From Whitmania pigra (taxonomy: Eukaryota; Annelida; Clitellata; Hirudinida; Haemopidae), in contig JAJTWR010000317.1 of NCBI GenBank assembly GCA_021613335.1, positions 229,501-293,500 of the forward strand: DNA of 64,000 nucleotides. Reading direction: 5' to 3'. The notes under the pieces are model-generated. The model searched no databases. It saw only the letters and a program-made list of their open reading frames with translations, and was not told the DNA's origin. Positions within the stretch are counted from its first letter, which is position 1, and the number at the start of each line of letters is the position of its first letter. A program made the position numbers and the translations under genes. This document shows positions 1 through 10,773 of this stretch, piece by piece.

Positions 1-659
1 AAATGAATTTCAGATACTACAACCACCTGTACATGGCTTTTATTCCACCGTCATTAAAGCAGGTAGCTGCAACTTGTAAATTATGTCATGACATCCTACT
101 GAACGCCCTTGTCAGTCACGTTACTAAACTTCCTCCCATTAAAGTTGGAGCCCGACACAGGATGATCGCAAATGATTTTCAACAGGCTAACTTCAACTCT
201 GATGAATTTGTACATATTAATAACAAATTAGAAGTAAATAGTAATAGAGTTAGTGACATGGAGAAAGATGTAGAAGAGGTTGATGACAAACATGCTGACT
301 TGCTCCTTCGACGAACGGGCGAAGCTGCCGGTCGAATCATGGCCAGTCCAGATGACCCAAACACGTACGACCGTTTCCAAAAGAACAATTTTTATGTCCC
401 GCTTCATACTAATTTGTCATCTCTCCTCAAAAGCAACCATTCCTCCTCAATGAATGCCTCTCTACAGCAGAATGGAATTTTTGTGGAATCAAAGCTGTTC
501 CAGCACTTTGAGTGTGCACATTACTGTCTGCAGGCCATCTCAGACTACCTCGGATACATGCCTCTACTCAAGTCTACACTTAGAATCAATCCCCTACTCT
601 TCAAGGATCCAGTTTCTAGGCTGAGAAAGAAATATCCTATCTTGGATAAAGTCACATAA
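1..659 (+). CDS. 3' terminal exon of an unidentified protein-coding gene (partial)
   Basis: An open frame runs from the left edge of the window to a TAA at 657-659, about 218 codons. Because the frame is open at the edge, the true exon or gene start probably lies upstream. The protein has an acidic, polar middle (around residues 78-100, rich in Asp and Glu) and a hydrophobic, helix-like C-terminal third (HYCLQAISDYLGYMPLLKST, then a basic SRLRKKYP stretch near the end). I see no signal peptide or transmembrane segment. Codon use and length argue for real coding sequence in this AT-rich DNA. Possible poly(A) signals (AATAAA) follow at 1222 and 1431. I do not recognise the family and assign no function. 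Confidence 0.5.
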   Translation, partial: MNFRYYNHLYMAFIPPSLKQVAATCKLCHDILLNALVSHVTKLPPIKVGARHRMIANDFQQANFNSDEFVHINNKLEVNSNRVSDMEKDVEEVDDKHADLLLRRTGEAAGRIMASPDDPNTYDRFQKNNFYVPLHTNLSSLLKSNHSSSMNASLQQNGIFVESKLFQHFECAHYCLQAISDYLGYMPLLKSTLRINPLLFKDPVSRLRKKYPILDKVT

Positions 660-1940
660 ATCCAGATTCTGTCTTATTGCAGAATTTCAAATGATTGTCC
701 AAGTATTCACAACAGGGTCTGGGATGTAATCCTTGCATGAAGACGACTGTAAATAGGATTTCGTAGACCGTTGTTATCACTTTAATCTCTGGCTTGAAGT
801 TGCAGACCTTTCTCACTTTTTGAATATGATCATTTCACTGTCCGTGATCTCCTCGATTTCTGAAAATTCGAACAAATCAGAAAGGACCAAGATCAAATAT
901 TGGTTCCTCCTCGTTGAGGTTGTAAATGAGTGATTGTTAGAAATTATGGTTGGAAATCTTGTAATAAAAGCAAGGGTTTTAGGAATTGTTATCGAGGCGG
1001 TTGTATTAATTGTATAGGTGTCCATTGTCATCCCAATGTCCTTTATCATGACAGTATCTTTCTGCTGTTGCTATTCAACTTGAGGCCTATTTGTATAAAT
1101 TCTGCGTGTTTCAGAGTTTTTAATGATACCATTTAAATATACATACTGAATGTTATTTTATTTAATCACCGGAAAACTTTTTAGATTCTTTAGAACCGTG
1201 TCCGCATTTTGTTGTCTTCAAAATAAATTGATTGTCGATTAAGACTGTCTTAATCAAAAAAACTATGATTTGGTAAAGAATCCAACATTGATAGGATTAT
1301 ATGTGTGGAATCTTGAATGTGTTGTAGCTGAAGGTCTCAGACTTTGGTGAGTTCACATTTGCTGATTTGCTTTGAACAAGATCAAAGAAGAATGTAGTGT
1401 TTGCTTTCCCAAAAAAATATGCAAGGCACCAATAAAGTTGTGGGCTCGTTGGTCATTTCCACAGCCCTTATTTATGGTCGAATAATTATAATAATAATAA
1501 AATAAGAATTAAGCCTTTTTCGTAGATTTATTTGAATTGCAAAAGGGCAGTCATGAGAGAAATTTAGCCTGATCAGAGGCAGCAAAAAGTGAGAGAACTT
1601 AACAAGACCTTACAGTGCTGCTCTGAGTTAAGCATGCATGGTTGCCTTGTCTAGGGGTTCGAAATTTCTGCCAGCGTTCATGTGGAAATATATCAGTAAT
1701 AAAGCCTAAAAGGTCATACGATTAAAAGAGCTCTAATGAAAGGACCGCGTGCTTAATAGAATGTTGAAATACTAAAAATATTTAATGTGTTTTAAAACTT
1801 TTTGGTGATCAAAGTAGCCCGTCAAAGTATCTCAATCAACAGTTATTATGGGGACCGGGATCGCTAAAATTATCAAATCCAGGGTTTCCGACCGATTATT
1901 ACAAGACGCCAATTTGATCATGTTGATGAATTATCACGGA
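660..1940. other. Intergenic / 3' UTR, no gene seen
   Basis: This stretch follows the stop codon at 659. It holds two AATAAA signals (1222 and 1431) that could end the upstream gene, and AT-rich sequence otherwise. The short open frames on both strands show no recognisable domain or splice context. Confidence 0.5.
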
Positions 1941-2094
1941 ATTAACTTGTCTTCCGCCAGCAGACACTTATATAATGGTAAAAGCCTAGTCTCTAACGTG
2001 GCTGAAGTTAGCAGACACTCACATTTATTTCTTAATGCGAAGATTCAAATTATAATATTTGGAAACTACGTTACAAATGCTTTTTAAAAATGTT
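1941..2094 (+). repeat. Left arm of an inverted repeat pair
   Basis: About 154 bp here match the reverse complement of 5211-5365 with only scattered mismatches. Shared landmarks are CTTGTCTTCCGCCAGCAGAC, GCTGAAGTTAGCAGACACT and TAATATTTGGAAACTACGTT. Similarity fades outside both arms. A short open frame spans this arm, but the same frame is broken in the partner arm, so I read it as repeat sequence and not a gene. The two arms enclose about 3.1 kb, including the unknown 207-aa gene. Confidence 0.75.
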
Positions 2095-3015
2095 CATATC
2101 TCAATCAACAGAAGACTTTGTTTTTTTTAAATTATTTGAAAAACATAAATAAAAGTACAGAAATAAAACATTAAGCTTCAGTATTTAAATTTATGTAAAT
2201 AATAATTTATTTGTGTAGAAATACGTAAGTCTAAATATTTATAACATTATTACACACCCAGAATCATCGCTACTTTCTAATAAACCAAACTTTCAAAATA
2301 AACACGGTCCGGAAAAACCACGCAACTCGAACTCTACAAATAATCTCGAGAAAATTTATCAACTTTTATTGTGTATCGTGACGAATACAATTGTGATGGC
2401 AACATGTAAACTATTTATTGTCATTGTTAAATCTCATGTTAATTTAGAGAGCTTGGAGATGACCAGATCATATTGTTCCACATGACTCTTGAGATGGATT
2501 TCGGCAAAAAATATTTGTAATTTACGTTTTCATACAGTTAATATTATATATATCTGGTTTTAAACGCTTATCTAACCTTCTCGACGATTGTAAAAGGTCA
2601 TTGAAAACTCGTGTCCAGAGACACCTAATTAGTGTGAGGAACTTTATCCTGGATAGGAAGTAGAGTTGTTTAATATTATTCAGTTACTGGTAAAATTAGT
2701 TTGACAAGTGTCAAGTTGCAAATAAAGTTGTAGACTAATCATTTTAATTAATCCTTCCAATAGGAAATCTTTAAGAGAGAATCATTGTTTGGGGTCGTTT
2801 GCATAACAACTTTTTAAATATGTGAGTAACATAAAATTCAAAGTCTTCAGATGTCAGGTTACTAAGTTGTTTCTAGAAAAAAAATCAATTGAATCATTGG
2901 GCATTAACAACAACAAAATATTTATTGCAAACTTTTTGGATTGCAGTCAGAGAGATGAGCAAACCTGCATTAGCACTGACAACAAAAACATTTATCACAA
3001 GAATAGAATTAATCA
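2095..3015. other. Non-coding stretch with 3' UTR of the downstream minus-strand gene
   Basis: AT-rich sequence. On the minus strand an AATAAA signal lies at 2921-2926 (TTTATT on the plus strand), about 90 nt past the stop codon of the 207-aa gene, so 2900-3015 is probably its 3' UTR. I see nothing coding in the rest. Confidence 0.5.
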
Positions 3016-4259
3016 TCATAAAATAATATTATTACTAATACAATCATGACAATGCCACGTCTGCCTCAGCGAACTCTTTGGTGCTTGCACACAATCATCA
3101 TGGAATGGTTTGTCGGTCATTCTGGGGCTGGTCCTTGAAGCCTAGAAAAATTTTGTTTAGCAATAGCATTCTCACAAAGTATATTTTGGTTTGTAGTTGC
3201 ATCTGTTTTTCATTTTAAACTACAGCAGTTTGGCACTTACCCTTCTTCCACTTGCCACCAACTGCACAACTCCATATGTGACTGGCTGTATATCAGATGC
3301 CTGAAACATGGAAATTAGCTGATTGCTTTCCATGACTTTTAATTTTAAAATGTTAAAATATCACTTGGTTCACATTTGTTTCTTTTGCATTCATCTTGAT
3401 TGTCTCATCATTTTGTAACATGTCCTGAAGTTGATAACAAAATTGAAAAACATTTGGCAAGGAAGAAATGCAACATGATTGTGATACATACTAAAATATT
3501 TATTTAGACATTTTGAATGCTTATGTAACCAAACCAACAATGCAATTATCCTGCTACTGAATATATAGAACCAATATCAAGAATGCTCCCTGGCAGTGCG
3601 GACTAGGTTCCGAACACCCCACATCATGATCATTACCATCACCGACACGCTAACACATGTATCATTACATAAGCTAAATTTTAGTAAATAAAAATGCTTG
3701 CCTTTTCCTGCACATTAAGTTCTGTCAAGAATGTCTCTTGCCTGGTGAGATTCATTTTCTGTTGAAACCAAAATTAATGATGGGATTATTTTATAAATTA
3801 ATTATCTGTAACTGCTAGAGATATCACCTTCTTCTTAGGTTCAGGACCATCATCAGCAATAACAATGTCATCATCATCCTCTGTCTTAGACTGTATGCAA
3901 TAATCAATATGTATAATGCACAAAATTATTTCCAGAATAAATCTTACCAGTTCAAAATCCATTGGAGATATAATATCATTTACATAAATGGATTTGGAGC
4001 TCTTATTTTTTCTGCCTCTGCAAACTTCTTTGGCAATTTTTCCAATGGCTTTTACACATGCCTGTCATAAACATAAATGTGTTATAATCATAAGAAAAAT
4101 ACTTCTTAGCTTTACTGTGCTGGGCTCCAGGCCTGAAGTTTCACAAAATCTATCAAGGAGCCCTCTGTTTAAGTCTCTGTAATTTATTATAAAATCATCC
4201 AGTCTTGAATGGATCACCAAGTTCCTGTTATTCTTGAGGATCCATTGGCTTTTTTCCAT
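3016..4259 (-). CDS. Unknown seven-exon gene, 207 aa
   Basis: Exons in transcript order: 4259-4116, 4061-3948, 3890-3828, 3758-3702, 3424-3365, 3300-3241, 3141-3016 (stop TGA). The ATG at 4259 has an in-frame TAA nine bases upstream, which supports it as the start. All six introns fall between codons (phase 0). Five use GT-AG; the fourth appears to use a GC donor (AAG|GCAAGC). The protein begins MEKSQWILKNNRN and carries RLDDFIINYRDLNRGLLDRF in the first exon, a basic KEVCRGRKNKSSKS patch, an acidic run (TEDDDDIVIADDG) followed by KKKK, and a C-terminal HCHDC. It looks like a small soluble nuclear protein, but that is inference. I do not recognise the family. The poly(A) signal is at 2921-2926. 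Confidence 0.6.
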
Positions 4260-4497
4260 GAGGCCTTAGGTTCTATTGCCTTTTGTGTAGGTCTTCATTA
4301 TAATTATTATATAATTACTAACAAGTTATAACTCAGTTAGAAACATTCTAGTCAAAAACCTGATTGGAACTACTTCTGTGGCGATTATATATTTCGGATA
4401 AACTCTGGTATGGTTTACCAGTTCCATGTCACCCAAGGTCTCCTTAAATATTAGTTCGAGGATTGGGATGTTTTGGTATTTATGCAGATCCATAAGC
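4260..4497. other. Upstream region of the 207-aa gene
   Basis: AT-rich sequence between the start codon of the minus-strand 207-aa gene and the tandem repeat. It presumably holds that gene's 5' UTR and promoter. I see no clear TATA box or other site. Confidence 0.3.
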
Positions 4498-5143
4498 GAA
4501 TATGTTTATAAAACAAAGTTGAAATCTTAAGGAACATTTTGATGCACATTTATTTGATCAGTCTAAACTTCGTGATTATTGAGTAAAAGAACTCGTACGG
4601 CAATTAAATACTGGAAGGACTTCCGCTTAAGATGTCTCGCGATATTTTAAGCACTTACGTTGTTCCACATCTTTTTCGGCTAATAAGGTATACATATTTG
4701 GAAAGTAGAAATCTTAACGAACATTTTGATGCACATTTCGTCAGTCGAAAAATTGTAGTTACTGAGTAAGAAGACTTGCAAGACATTCCATTAATGGAAG
4801 GACTTCCGCTTAAGATGTCTCGCGATATTTTAAGCACTTATGTTGTTCCCCAAAATTATCAGCTAATAAGGTATACATATTTGGAAAGTAGAAATCTTAA
4901 CGAACATTTTGATGCACATTTCGTCAGTCGAAAAATTGTAGTTACTGAGTAAGAAGACTTGCAAGACATTCCATTAATGGAAGGACCTCCGCTTAAGATG
5001 TCTCGCGATATTTTAAGCACTTATGTTGTTCCCCAAAATTATCAGCTAATAAGGTATACATATTTGGAAAGTAGAAATCTTAACGAACATTTTGATGCAC
5101 ATTTCGTCAGTCGAAAAATTGTAGTTACTGAGTAAGAAGACTT
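4498..5143. repeat. 183-bp tandem repeat, about 3.5 copies
   Basis: The landmark CTTAAGATGTCTCGCGATAT recurs at 4626, 4809 and 4992, giving a period of exactly 183 bp. The last two copies are almost identical. A more diverged partial copy begins near 4498. Each unit also carries AACATTTTGATGCACATTT and the short palindrome CCATTAATGG. The array lies between the inverted repeat arms, directly upstream of the 207-aa gene. Confidence 0.85.
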
Positions 5144-5210
5144 TTGAACGAATTCCTCAAATTTCTAATAACTTCAAAAATTTTAAAATCTTCCGTCAAT
5201 TGATTTATAA

Positions 5211-5365
5211 ACATTTTTGAAAAGCATTTGAAACGTAGTTTCCAAATATTATGATTTGAAATTTCGCATTAGAAATTAAATTTAAGTGTCTGCTAACTTC
5301 AGCTACGTTAAAGACTAGGTTTTTACCATGATATAAGTGTCTGCTGGCGGAAGACAAGTCGGAAT
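5211..5365 (-). repeat. Right arm of an inverted repeat pair
   Basis: Reverse-complement match to 1941-2094. The outer flanks are only loosely similar, and I could not find a clean target-site duplication. The pair may be the ends of one transposable element or two independent insertions of the same repeat. Confidence 0.75.
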
Positions 5366-5920
5366 TATCAGTTTCGTTCCGGACACGTCAAAAGTGCAAA
5401 ATAACATGTCTGAAAGACAAGATGCTATGTTGTTTGAAACACAAAATTTCTACTTTTAAAGTAGTGCCGATTTATTGCAAGAAATGCTATTGTAGATCAA
5501 GAATGCTATTGCCTCTTGCAAGCACACCCATGGCTCACCCAAAGTTTTCCACGGGGAAAGCAGGTTTAACTTCGTAAAATAAATTTAAAATCTAAGATCC
5601 GATTGACACTGGAGTGAATTTTATTTTAAAAAGGTGTAATTTTAATTTAAACGTATCAAACACTCCACACTTTAAATTAAATAACTTTTATAATTCATCA
5701 GATACAAGTTATTAATTTATCTAAATATTAAAATTACCGAGTAAATAATTTTAAAAAATGGTTAAACAACATAACTTTGAAAATGTTTGATTTGGTGACT
5801 TGCGAAAAACAAGATTATTTGATCATATCATACTTATGATATAGGCAGACGAGTTATCTCAGTTGAGGTTTTGTTAGAAAGCGGTTGTAAAATTACTGCT
5901 GTCGTCTTCTGCTAGTTAAC
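5366..5920. other. Intergenic, no gene seen
   Basis: AT-rich sequence with no recognisable coding segment. It should contain the promoter of the predicted gene starting at 5921, but no specific element stands out. Confidence 0.3.
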
Positions 5921-7527
5921 ATGGCTGTTTCTGCTCATACAGGTGATAACTGTATATAGAAATAGTTTACTATAGATAAAATATACAAGCTTTTGATGTT
6001 ATGGTAATTTGGCACAATAATTTGTAATAGCAGAGTTGCTATGTTGGGTTTCTCTAATTTTTCGATAGCATTTCTAATCTTGTTCAATTTAGTCTTATTC
6101 ACAAGTATAAATGTACGTTCACTGCTGCAAAACAGCGAACCAATAGCATCCGACAGCTTTTTTTATGTCAACTTATTTTGAAGTTTTTTTCTTATCGGCG
6201 TCGTTATAGCAGGACAACCAGGGTTTCTTTCAGGCATTATTGTTCGGGGGGGCATTTCATGAGTTCGGGGGGGCCAGTATTTCGTGCCAAATACAAGTTT
6301 AAAATCAAATCACGCACAACCTCAGTTCAATAATTATATTTTAGGTAAAAATATATTGAAAATCATTTATACAAACTAAAATTTAAAATATGTTTAATAA
6401 CTGAAATGTTTAGAGAAATTTTAAACGTCGAGGTTTTTTGAGAGCATATAAATCTATTACTCTATCAAGAAAATCTTCCGTTGGAACTTCGGGACCTTCA
6501 ATGCTTATGGTCATACAATGAGTTAAAGTTTCTGGTAGCATTCTATTTCTTGCTTTGCTTAAAATCCTGTTCATTGTACTGAATGATCTTTCTGTTGAAG
6601 CAGTTGTTACTGGAATTACAAGAATTGCACAAAGCCTTTGTAGTTCACAGTATACCAAATCATGAATTTTGTTTTTAACTTTTTTGTCTTAGATTTATGG
6701 GTTTTTATACACCTTTAGTCATAATTTTTTTAGAATTTATCTTTATTTTCGGGGGGGGGGGGGGGGGGGGCGATGGCTGATCTCCGGGGGGGATTCGCCC
6801 CCCCGAAGGTATGCCTGAAAGAAACCGAGGACAACTGCTTCCGAATAGACGCATATTATCACTTTTCGAACATATGGAGGCATGTTAAATTAAACATCCA
6901 AATAAGACCATAACATAAACTTTCAATTTTTTCTTTTTTTACAAATTATTTATTTACAATCTATTCCATTTGATGGGATTACTTTCAGACCCCGTGATAA
7001 ATATTGAAGAGCCGGGAAGAACCCTTCACGTTTCATTTGTTGGACCTCGCGGTAAAGCTGTTTTCCTTTCTTTGCTGAAGTTATTGAATGAGCACACTAA
7101 TCATTCATGTTTTTGCTTTGATTTTTGTAATATTCTGTTATATTATTATGAGGCTTCTATGTTTACATTAAGGTAGATCTCAAAAGTTTTTAAATTTGAT
7201 TCTATTTTTGGAGTCTAAAGATACTTTGAATAAAAAGGCATCATAAAGCCATATTCAGAAATCATGCCCAGCTGGGTGGCCCATAGAATATAGCCATCTC
7301 TCATAGGTCAACAAGAATATATTGCAACTCCATTTCCAAGTTTATTAAAAAGACAGTCCAAACCACAACTTCCACATACATGTTTAGATTTACCAGCACA
7401 ATGGGAAATTGTTGACTTAAAACTTATTAGGCATTTTTCAATGGTAGCAGTGATTAAATGTGAGGAAACTGTTTTTGATTTGCTACCTCATCTGATCTGC
7501 GGCAACAATTGCAGTACTTGTGGCTAA
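5921..7527 (+). CDS. Predicted small gene, three exons, 101 aa, unknown function
   Basis: Exons 5921-5942, 6989-7051 and 7307-7527. Exon 1 reads MAVSAHT and ends ACAG|GTGATA. Exon 2 follows TACTTTCAG and reads DPVINIEEPGRTLHVSFVGP before the donor GCG|GTAAAG. Exon 3 follows TCTCTCATAG and stays open for 72 codons to TAA at 7525-7527, including LPAQWEIVDLKLIRHFSMVA and an ending GNNCSTCG. All junctions are phase 1 and join in frame. The last 45 bases overlap, antisense, the final exon of the polo-like gene. Intron 1 contains the 609-bp hAT insertion. I do not recognise the protein. The model rests on splice signals and an unusually long open frame in AT-rich DNA; without transcripts it is moderately supported. 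Confidence 0.4.
6211..6218 (+). repeat. 8-bp target-site duplication (left) of hAT element
   Basis: AGGACAAC at 6211-6218 is repeated exactly at 6828-6835 on the other side of the element. An 8-bp duplication is the hallmark of hAT integration. Confidence 0.85.
6219..6827 (-). mobile_element. Non-autonomous hAT DNA transposon, 609 bp, with target-site duplication
   Basis: The element begins CAGGGTTTCTTTCAGGCAT and ends with the inverted match ATGCCTGAAAGAAACCG; the right end lacks two bases. It is flanked by the 8-bp duplication AGGACAAC (6211-6218, 6828-6835). Both subterminal regions carry runs of seven or more G or C, and one tract near 6752 is about 20 G. The minus-strand frame 6658-6410 encodes the hAT C-terminal dimerisation region, with TTASTERSFSTMNRI followed by a spaced Arg/Leu segment, so this is an internally deleted derivative of an autonomous element. 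The transposase core and BED finger are missing, so it cannot move by itself. Confidence 0.88.
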
Positions 7528-10338
7528 GCGTACAGCGAGTCTGATGAGTGTGTGGAGATTCCCTCTGCGTTTAGACATCTCGCTCGTAATCCTGAATGTT
7601 TTTCCAGATTCCCTGTTTTCAGCGAATGTTATTGCTCCCATCAAAGGGCACAAAATGACTCTAGCATGACTTTGCATATCAATTATCTGAAATGAAATAG
7701 TAAATAAGTAGGGATAACCATTCTAGGACCAATATCACTTTAACAATCTGCTCATACCTGCAATGTTCCATTGCTAAGATGAAGAGCAATATAATCTGTG
7801 TTTCTAAACCATGCTCTCAAATAAGGAAGGCGAGTCATGTCCATAACCTTGCGATGAACTTTGTTTGGTTTGCTAGTCTAAAAGAAATCAAACTTGGACC
7901 CTACATTAAGACCCCTAGATCATAGAATTAAGTAGGTTAACCTTTCTGCCTTGCATGTACTGCTTGAGAAAGGAAAACACTTTCATTTTACTAGTCAAGA
8001 ATCTTTTCATTCATTTTGTGAAAAGATTCTGAGCTATCTTCCTTAACATATTGCAAGTTTCTGACAAAAAAAGATAATTGTATCAGTAAATTTTTAAAAG
8101 CCCCAATTGTTCAAGCTCAAGGCAAATGATAAACATTAAATTTTAATATAAGTCCAACTTTGTTTGAATTTACATGAATGGAAGAAACAATTCTAATGCT
8201 AGAATTAGATTATACAAATTCTTAATTTCATTTACTATCACTTTGTGCAATTTCAATAATTAATTAGCCAATCATTGGGTAGGATAGATATGAAGGCACT
8301 GAATCTGATATTTGTTTTATATACCTGGAGATGCAGGCATGGTTGCATGCCATTTGCAGGAATGCAATCAGCCAACTTGCATTAATCCCACACAATCTCA
8401 ATAAACTAAAAAAATTCAATGCACTTACTTTCCACCAATTGCAAGAAGTTGAGAGAAGTCATCAAAGATAACTCCAATGGTGTTATCACAAAGCTTGTAG
8501 CCAAAACCATACCTATCAAAGTAATCTACCCAAGATGTCACCCAATAAATGGGAGCAGCCACTGGATCCTCTGAAGTAATAGCAATTATTTTATCAATTA
8601 TTAACTTTACGTCAAAATCCCACAATAATAAACCTCACCTAATGCTACCTTCTCAAAATTCTTGCATTTTAACAGAGGTTTCAAAATAAATAGCAGATCA
8701 GATAGATAACTGTCAAGACCTCGAGCTAAATTTACAATGTAATAAGAGTCTTAAAAAAATTAAACTGACAGGCTCGATGCATGAATTCCATTAAAATGTG
8801 AACAAATAATTTAAATACAAATGCTATAAAGCTTGCTCAAACTCTTCAACTCACCATCCACCACAGGAAGAGATCTTTCATACGGCAATCCAATTCTTGG
8901 AGCTAAAGCCAAGCAACTTGTAGGAAGTCCAGGTGGCAAAAAGCCTATATATTCACATAATTTTTCATTAATCTAATTTTATTCAATAAGAAAATTAATT
9001 AACCTGATGAGAAGAATTCATCTTTTAGAACTTGTTGCATCGAGGGTCTTTTGGCAGGATCAGATTGGAGAAGCTTTTCAATCAAAGCTTTAGCAGATGT
9101 TGACATACTACCAGATGGAATATGGTATTCAATCTCCTCAATTCTTGAACGGGCATTCTCAAGGTTTGATGTTGCATAAGGGGCTTTCCCAAGTAGGAGG
9201 TTGTACCTAAAACAAGAAATTAATTCCTCAATCATCCAATTCTAATGTAGAAAAATCTATGCAAGGCTTACATAATGCAACCAAGTGAAAAGGTATCTTC
9301 TTCATAATCTAAATCTTCAGGAGCAATATAATTAGGATCTCCAGACAGAGATCTGAAATACCATGAACTTAGGTTTTGCTCATCCAAAAAAATCAAATCA
9401 CTGACATCATTTTATCCTCAGATTTTGACTCCATTTTGGTAGCAAGGCCAAATCCTCCAATCTTAATCTCCATTTTACTATTCAAGAAGAGGTTATAAAG
9501 CCTCAAGTTACAGTGGGCAACACCCATCGTATGCAAATGGTCACAAGCAAGAACTATTTGATGCAGAAAATATCTGGCTTCGAGTTCTGTGATTGTCTTA
9601 CGTCTTTCGATAACTTCCATCAATGACTGGGTAAAGTGGTCATAAAATTGTGAAATCAATGCAATACCATTCTCAACAACATACCTTTCCTTGACACAAC
9701 TCCAGCAATATGTACATATTATCATCATCTTCAAAAAATCCACAAAACTCTACTATATGTTTGTACTTTAGACTTTTGTGAATAAACATTTTTTGTTTCA
9801 TCTAGTTAAACAAATCAAATGTATCACATACTTTTAAAGTTATGTGACTAGATTTCATAACTAAATCATAATAAATGATTATGTTAAATAAAAATTGTTA
9901 AACTTTCTTATTTTGATGAGAATCTACAAGAATCTTGGGAACAATCTTTCCAGCAAACATTTGGTTTGTGTCACAATCTGTGAGCTCATACCATTTTGAA
10001 AAAAACCCCTGCGTACAAATTTAATCGGGTTTAATAAATTTTTTCAAAGAGTGAGAAATTCTATTTGCCATTTTGCCCAAAAAGTTGTCAATACATTTTG
10101 TAGCATTAGAAAAAGCAAATCTACGCAGCATTAAAAAACATGGACATTCTCATCTAACGATGTGCCAAACTACTAAAATGTAGCGCACAAGAGTGTTTTA
10201 ATTATTTATCAAGGTGTAATCTAAAAGCCAAACCTTGCCAAGATACCTGCCCCTGAGGTATTTTTTCTGGCTAGCCGTGTTCAAAACGACTTTTGGAATA
10301 GAATCGGAAGGTATACCCTCGACTGTTTCCGAACTCAT
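7483..10338 (-). pseudogene. PLK1-like: Polo-like kinase gene with lost catalytic residues and a frameshift (pseudokinase or decaying copy)
   Basis: Eleven exons: 10338-10234, 10008-9904, 9801-9685, 9626-9406, 9352-9272, 9206-9004, 8944-8855, 8570-8429, 8060-7942, 7877-7758, 7686-7483. Kinase domain first (RGRYLGKGFFSKWYE glycine loop, FAGKIVPK with the ATP-site Lys), then two polo boxes (WVTSWVDYFDRYGFGYKLCD; RLPYLRAWFRN...SHARVILCPLMGAITF). Catalytic positions are changed: the alpha-C Glu position reads Lys, HRD is HCN, and DFG is GFG. APE is kept. The T-loop reads SLSGDPNY where PLK1 has TLCGTPNY. The phosphopeptide pincer His is kept and its Lys is Arg. Exon 9 carries one extra base that breaks the frame at a perfect hairpin. 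The linker between kinase and polo boxes is very short. Introns are retained, so this is not a processed copy. A poly(A) signal lies at about 7341-7346 on the minus strand. Confidence 0.85.
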
Positions 10339-10765
10339 GTTACTTAAAGATCGACCTCTTCTCTTCTTTGAGTCTTAAGTATAAAAACATTCAAAGCCTA
10401 CGCCGAACGAAAAATGTCCTTTAAGAAGCGCGAAGTTAGGATAGACACAATAATTGCAATTAAATTTAAAATACAATTTAAAAAAAACATTTATATAATT
10501 TGTAATAATGTAACATAACATGACAATTATTTACTTATTTATTTAAGAATGTATTTGAAGAGCCGGATTATTCATGACAGGATGTAAAAGGCGACATATA
10601 ACGATCCAAATATTCAATCCTATACACGAGTAGAGCAAGCTGGATCTAAAAATGAATGTTGACAATCGGGACAGGTAAATAAATGAACTTTAAGGCTAGT
10701 TTTGAATGATGCCAATGTCTCAGATGGCATGCCGCTGAAGACCATTCAAAATCTGCAGAACAAAC
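10339..10765. other. Upstream region of the polo-like gene
   Basis: This is the left part of the 1.47-kb region shared by two divergent genes, the polo-like gene (-) and the SNX gene (+). It probably holds the 5' UTR and promoter of the polo-like gene. No clear motif is visible. Confidence 0.35.
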
Positions 10766-10773
10766 GCATAGAG

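Noticed and set aside
1848..2087. 79-codon open frame starting MGTGIAKIIK
   Set aside because: It covers the inverted-repeat arm, and the partner arm at 5211-5365 does not preserve the frame.
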